Assembly: GCF_963924675.1 (NCBI RefSeq)
Contig: NC_089240.1
Location: 1,369,001 to 1,433,000, forward strand
DNA length: 64,000 bases
Origin: Phocoena phocoena
Lineage: Eukaryota; Chordata; Mammalia; Artiodactyla; Phocoenidae
Direction of reading: 5' to 3'
The notes under the pieces: generated by a model
Seen by the model: only the letters and a program-made list of their open reading frames with translations
Database searches by the model: none
Told to the model about the DNA's origin: nothing
Position numbers and translations under genes: made by a program
Shown here: positions 59,195-64,000 of the stretch, in pieces
Layout: each line of letters begins with the position of its first letter
Numbering within the stretch: the first letter of the stretch is position 1

Positions 59195-59640
59195 AAAGTG
59201 GAAACCACTCAGATGTCTATCAACTGATGATGGATAAACCAATGTGGTCCGTCCACACAGTGGAATATGACTCAGCCATGAAAAGGAGTGAAGCTCTGAC
59301 ACAGGCTACCATGTGGATGGACCTTGAACACACGATGTTCAGTGAGAGAAGCCAGACGCAGAAGGACACACAGTGTGTGATTCCATTGACGTGAAATGTC
59401 TGGGAACTGGCAAATCCACAGAGACAGAGAGCAGATTCAAGGCTGCCAGAGCTGAGCAGGTTAATGGAGAAAGAGTGTTGCTGGGCACAGAATTTTCATT
59501 TCGGTGCCATGAACATATTCTGAAATTAAATAATGGTGATGGTTACACAACACGAACATACTAAAAATAACTGAATTGTAGGCTTTAAGGGTGAATTTTA
59601 TGGTACAGGATTATATCTCAATAAAGCTGTATCAAAAAGA
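59195..59640 (+). mobile_element. Ancient LINE-1 (L1M) 3' end, left arm of an inverted pair
   Basis: GGAATATGACTCAGCCATGA, AGAAGCCAGACGCAGAAGGA and ATTGTAGGCTTTAAGGGTGA to a TCAATAAAGC end. The block 59255-59392 is nearly the reverse complement of 60093-60230. Confidence 0.85.
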
Positions 59641-59644
59641 AAGT

Positions 59645-60395
59645 TAACTGTCATGTCTTAAATTGCTAAATTTTTAATAATTCATTGACATTTAGTACAA
59701 TCGCAAGGCTGTGCAACCATCACTTCAATGTAATTCCAGAACATTTTCCTCACCTCAAAAAGAAACCTTCTGGGGCTTCCCTGGTGGCGCAGTGGTTGAG
59801 AGTCCGCCTGCCGATGCAGGGGACACGGGTTCGTGCCCCGGTCCGGGAAGATCCCACATGCCGCGAAGCGGCTGCACCCGTGAGCCATGGCCGCTGAGCC
59901 TGCGCGTCCGGAGCCTGTGCTCCGCAACGGGAGAGGCCACAACAGTGAGAGGCGTGCGTACCGCAAAAAAAACAAAATAAAATATGATAAAAGAAACCTT
60001 CTACCGTATAGCTATTACCTCATATTCCTTCCTCTCCCCAGCCCCTGCTAATCGACGATTTGCCTCCATGGATTTGCCTGTTCTGGACGTTTCCTGTTAA
60101 TGGAATCACACACTGTGTGTCCTTCTGCGTCCGCTTCTCTCACGGAGCATCCTGTATTCAAGGTCCATCCACGTGGTAGCCTGTGTCAGAGCTTCACTCC
60201 TTTTCATGGCTGAGTCATATTCTACTGTGTGCATGGACCCCGTGCTGTGTATCCATCCATCCCCTGATGGAGGCTTGGGTTGTTTCCATCTTTTAGCGAT
60301 TGTGAGTAGTGCTTCTACGAACATTCAGGCACAAGTTTTCATGTGGACACCTGTTTTCAGTTCTCTTGTATAAATACCGAGAGATGTACAAATGG
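59645..60395 (-). mobile_element. Ancient LINE-1 (L1M) 3' part, antisense, right arm, carrying a SINE
   Basis: Antisense words: CATTGACATTTAGTACAATC, GTGCAACCATCACTTCAATG, CCAGCCCCTGCTAATCGACG and TTTTCATGGCTGAGTCATAT. A CHR SINE (59771-59987) is inserted in it. Confidence 0.85.
59771..59987 (+). mobile_element. CHR-type SINE, full length, young-looking
   Basis: GGGCTTCCCTGGTGGCGCAG to GCGTGCGTACCGC plus an A-rich tail. The duplication AAAAGAAACCTTCT is at about 59757-59771 and 59988-60002, inside an old L1. Confidence 0.95.
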
Positions 60396-61843
60396 TAACA
60401 TATGTTCAACGCATATGCTGGTATGTTAGCTCACTTTAACTTGTAGAGGAACCCGCTTCTGCAACAGCTTTAACAATCTCTTGTAGTTCTGACTCCTTCA
60501 GCTTGGGGACTCCTGGAATCCCTCGTCTCCCCATTTACACCCCAATCCACATGCACATAGAATGTTTAGTCCCTTTGCTGGGATACCTCTGGACTTAAAC
60601 ACCTCACCCTGGATGCTCAAACACCAACCTGTCCAGAACGCCACGGGGCGATCTTTCCTCATCCCGTGTCCCCCAACCTGTGTCCTTATACTAAACCCCA
60701 GAAGTTATGAAGACACCCAGGAAAACCTTGGTCTGCAGGAAAATGTATTTTTCCAAAAGGTTCACAGCTTCTCTCTGGGAAGTTGACAATCCCAACTGCG
60801 TCCCTCTATCAAGGTTCAGTAAATTTCAGTGATAAAGACATTCTAGAAAGAGAGGAGATGCTCCCTAAAGCAACCCAAGCACAGTACCAACGCTGCAGGA
60901 AATGAGAGGTAGGGGACAGAGGTTCCCTGCCACCAATGTCATTCGCATAAACACGACGAGGAAACGTATCCCATTTTCTATCTCCCTCCTGATTTCAGTT
61001 ATTCTTGGTGAGAACACTGAGAATCGGAGCAAATAACATCCTAAACGTGGCGATGCCACAGACTACACACGCGTGGTCCTGTCTGGATGGGACATCTGCC
61101 TGGTGGGGCACACGTGTCTAGCGCGGCACAGCAAGCCAAGCACAGGTACCGGCACCCAGCCCACACAGGCGGTCTGAACTTCCTCTTCCGTGGCCACAGA
61201 CGGCGCCCAAACTCAGCCCAACCCTTTTCTCAAAGCATAATCCGGCGACAGGACTTGGAACCAGGGCGCAGGCATGAATCCTACAGGGAAATGCTGCGTA
61301 CGGACAAATGTCTTCATCGCCTTCCACATCAGCCACGGCAGCAGCCCTCGCGAAAGCAGCCCCTCTATTTCCAGGAAGGAAAGAGGACACGTAGGACGTC
61401 CGTGAGGTTTTCGGGTTCAAGGTCATGTGACACCTTGCCAAGATGTGTGTGAGTGTATTTCTTTTTTTAGTTTAGAATTCAAGTGTAAAGGATTGAATTA
61501 ATCCAGTCCTAGGTTCACACAACTTCACCAACACTGGTCTTTGCAAAAGCCCTCTCTGCTTTTCAATCTTTCCTTCCTTCCCTCCCTCCCTCCCTATTTC
61601 CCGTTCCACCCCTAATCCCCATGCCACGCTGTCCCCTGACCACATCCACCGTTCTTATCTTTGATGCCCAAACTTTTCTTTCCGGGTCCTTATCCCTGTG
61701 CCCTGTGCTGTAAACACTCAATCTTAATTCCTATTAATGGTCCAGGACCACAGCCTGGCTTCTGTTCCTCTTTCTTCCTGCATGCCTTCTACCTGCTGGA
61801 GACCCCTCCCCAATTTACATTTTGACCCCTACCCCCTCCCCCG
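60396..61843. other. Unassigned intronic sequence
   Basis: A short (TTCC/CCCT)-rich run at 61565-61592 is the only feature. No exon recognised. Confidence 0.35.
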
Positions 61844-61844
61844 G

Positions 61845-61890
61845 ACTTGTCAATAGCACCAAGGTTGAGAAACCCTGTTCTTGAAAAATC
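61845..61890 (+). mobile_element. MER5-type terminal scrap
   Basis: AATAGCACCAAGGTTGAGAA then ACCCTGTTCTTG matches the 3' end of MER5A. Confidence 0.55.
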
Positions 61891-63310
61891 AGAATCTCAG
61901 TTGGACCATCCATGGAAACCAGTGAAATTATGTTTGCCTCTGTGAAGACGTCTACCATTGTAACCCATGCTCCCTGTATCATTATGGGCAAAGGGGCTTT
62001 CAGTGGGCACCCAAGCTGCAAAGTCCCAGCTGTCGCCCATCACCAAGCACTACTCACCTTTAATGTCAACAATAAGTCTCCCTGTTGTTTTAAAAAATCA
62101 CAGCAACCTTCCAAGCTGGAGGCAGCTTCAACTGACCGCCTTTCTTGCTTTGTTCTTGTCTGATGGAGAGGCATAGCCTACGCCTGTCGGCCACCAAAGT
62201 GACCTTGTTACGCGTCCTGAACACCGTGACGGATTGCAATTCCACCGTTTCCGCACCAGTCAGCAGCATCTTAAAATACGCCCAGGGCATCACGGGAGCT
62301 CTGCAGCGAACTTCGGGCACTGATACAGCAAAATCACCGTCGGCTTGGACCCGTGCCTTCTCACTGAGATGCATGGCCATCCTCCATCAGATTTCGAGGA
62401 CCCTGTATGACTCGCTGAACCTCCGGACTGCTTCCCCGTATGCACTTCCAGTTTGAGAGGACAGCCTACCCTGTCCAAGTCCCGCAGCATGCTTGATGGG
62501 TTTTCTGGACCCAGAACCTCATCAGCGACTTTCATGACAGGGGCGACTCTCAGACTTGTCTCTGAGTACTCAGGTTGACATTTTCTCCTACTCCATCCGA
62601 AGTCCAGACCATGATTTGCAAAAGCTCCAGCGAACATGGGGTTGGCTGGCTGAACACAGGCACAGAGGTGGCAGTGAAGCTGACAACACGACAGGCATTC
62701 TGGAGCCCGAGTGCCCAGGGGCACGTCAAGCAAGGTAGGAGATGCCCGAGCTCTCCTAGCCAAACTCCTCCTATTATTAAACTCACTCAAGATTACCATG
62801 TGGTCTTTAGGGATTTATTTATTTAAGAATGAGATATTCAACTCAAATTTGAAACACGGATGATGATTCTACCTAACCACCTAAAGGAGGTTATTAGCCA
62901 GACAAAATGCACGCGGGAAAGGAGAAAAGAAAGAAGAGCGTACTTGCCGACTGCAATATGGGAGCAAAGACGTGGGTGAAAACGTCAGGCATGTGGTCAA
63001 ACAGCAATGCATCTACTCTGGATGAGACCCTGCGTCAGCATCACCCAGCTGATAACACGCCCTACGGAGGGTGCAGGGGAGGACAGACAAGGAATCTCAG
63101 TACATCCTGAGGACAGTAAGAGGGGAAGCATCCCCAAACTGGCCGGACCGGCTCTGATAAGAGAGGTCGGGGAAGAAGAAGGGCAAACGAGGTCTTTTCC
63201 CCACATGACGTAAAGCCCAGACCTACAATGACGGTGCAGATTAAACCCACAGGCAAATACGTGGACACAAACCACAGACCTCAGGAAAGTAAGGTAAAAG
63301 AAGACCTGAA
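61890..63310. other. Unassigned sequence with open frames on both strands
   Basis: About 1.4 kb. Minus frames at 62090-62380 and 62290-62799 and plus frames at 62145-62456 and 62575-62826 are open, but no domain was recognised. No repeat family recognised. Confidence 0.35.
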
Positions 63311-63456
63311 GAGACATTTTTCCTAAGAAGACATACAGGCAGCCAGGAGGCACACGAAAGATGCTCCACATCGCTAACCAGGGAAACGGAAATCAAAACT
63401 ACAGTGAGGTATCACCTCGCACCAGTCAGCACGGCCACCATCAAAAAGGCAAGTAA

Positions 63457-63471
63457 AAAAAAAAAAAAAAA
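63457..63471 (+). repeat. Poly(A) insertion between direct repeats
   Basis: A run of A flanked by AAAAAGGCAAGTAA at 63443-63456 and 63472-63485, inside an L1. The exact insert length is ambiguous because the repeats begin and end in A. Confidence 0.8.
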
Positions 63472-63777
63472 AAAAAGGCAAGTAATAACAAGTACTGCCG
63501 AGCATGTAAAGAAAAGGGAACCTTTGTGCACTGTTGGTGGGAATGTAAATTGGTGCAGCCGCTATGGAGAACAGTATGGAGGCCCCTCAAAAAAATTAAG
63601 CCTAAAACTACCATAGGATCCAGCAATTCCACTCTTGGGTATATACCCAAAGAAAATAAAAATACTAATTTGAAAAGACATATGCATTCCCATGTTCATA
63701 GCAGCACTATTTACAGTAGTCTAAACGTGGAAGCAACGTAAGTGTCCATCAACAGATGAATGGCTAAAGAAGATGTG

Positions 63778-63782
<5 letters not shown>

Positions 63783-63811
<29 letters not shown>
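63783..63811 (+). repeat. (TA)n microsatellite inside L1
   Basis: About 14 TA units at the point where other L1 copies have ACATATATACAATGG, so it is an expansion of the native L1 sequence. Confidence 0.93.
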
Positions 63812-63813
<2 letters not shown>

Positions 63814-64000
63814 TGGAATATTACACAGCCATAAAAAAAGGAAAATTTGCCATTTGTAGCAACATGAATGGACTTGAAGGGTATTAAGCTAATTGAAATA
63901 AATTAGAGAAAGACAAATACTGCATGATATCACTTATATGTGGAAACTAAAAAATACAACAAACCGGTGAATGTAACGAAAAGAAGCAGAGTCACAGATA

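Larger units (their letters stand above)
63315..64000 (+). mobile_element. LINE-1 ORF2 tail running off the window
   Basis: Sense ORF2 from ACATACAGGCAGCCAGGAGG and CTACAGTGAGGTATCACCTC to AGATCACAGATA-like 3' UTR start at the right edge. It carries a poly(A) insertion at 63457-63471 and a (TA)n tract at 63783-63811. Confidence 0.9.

Overview
The window is vertebrate nuclear DNA and almost certainly comes from a cetacean (whale or dolphin). It carries about 17 copies of a tRNA-derived SINE that begins GGGCTTCCCTGG and has the A-box and B-box of the CHR family of cetaceans, hippos and ruminants. The sharp-edged, young-looking copies (for example 4725-4935, 44141-44359, 59771-59987) match what I remember of cetacean copies. 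It also carries more than two dozen LINE-1 3' ends of cetartiodactyl type. The species cannot be named from this sequence alone.

The only protein-coding sequence I can defend is two internal exons of one gene on the minus strand. They lie at 17572-17673 (102 bp) and 1058-1265 (208 bp), have good splice sites and compatible phases, and splice to give a continuous piece of DHRSX. DHRSX is a short-chain dehydrogenase/reductase of the dolichol pathway. In other mammals it lies in pseudoautosomal region 1 (PAR1) of X and Y. The whole window is therefore read as DHRSX introns: part of the next intron at 1-1057, a complete 16,306-bp intron at 1266-17571, and more than 46 kb of the upstream intron from 17674 to the right edge. 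Dense GC-rich minisatellites are in keeping with a PAR1 location. No other gene was recognised, and nearly all other open reading frames are repeat translations or chance frames.

Layout: 1-3.6 kb holds an expanded L1 G-tract, a Tigger DNA transposon, exon 4, a TGGGA array and a TG/TA-rich array with a SINE inside it. 4-17 kb holds SINEs (one nested in another), L1 3' ends, a purine-only 8-bp array and two MaLR LTR pieces. 17.5-35 kb holds exon 3, old L1/HAL1, a Tigger copy broken by an L1 and a SINE, a 51-bp in-frame minisatellite in a possible LTR, an AT-rich island and two MaLR LTRs. 35-51.7 kb is L1-rich and includes a twin-primed (5'-inverted) young L1 and a SINE with a tenfold internal repeat. 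51.7-64 kb holds a telomere-like block inside a SINE target-site duplication, a minisatellite, MER5A and MIR elements, an inverted pair of old L1 fragments, and an L1 carrying a poly(A)-only insertion and running off the right edge.

I found no undescribed gene system. The most interesting signals are structural: the telomere-like insertion at 51718-51756, the L1 inverted repeat around 59.2-60.4 kb, the SINE with an internal tandem expansion at 45.0-45.3 kb, and the repeat arrays beside exon 4. Family names for repeats come from memory of consensus sequences, without a database search.
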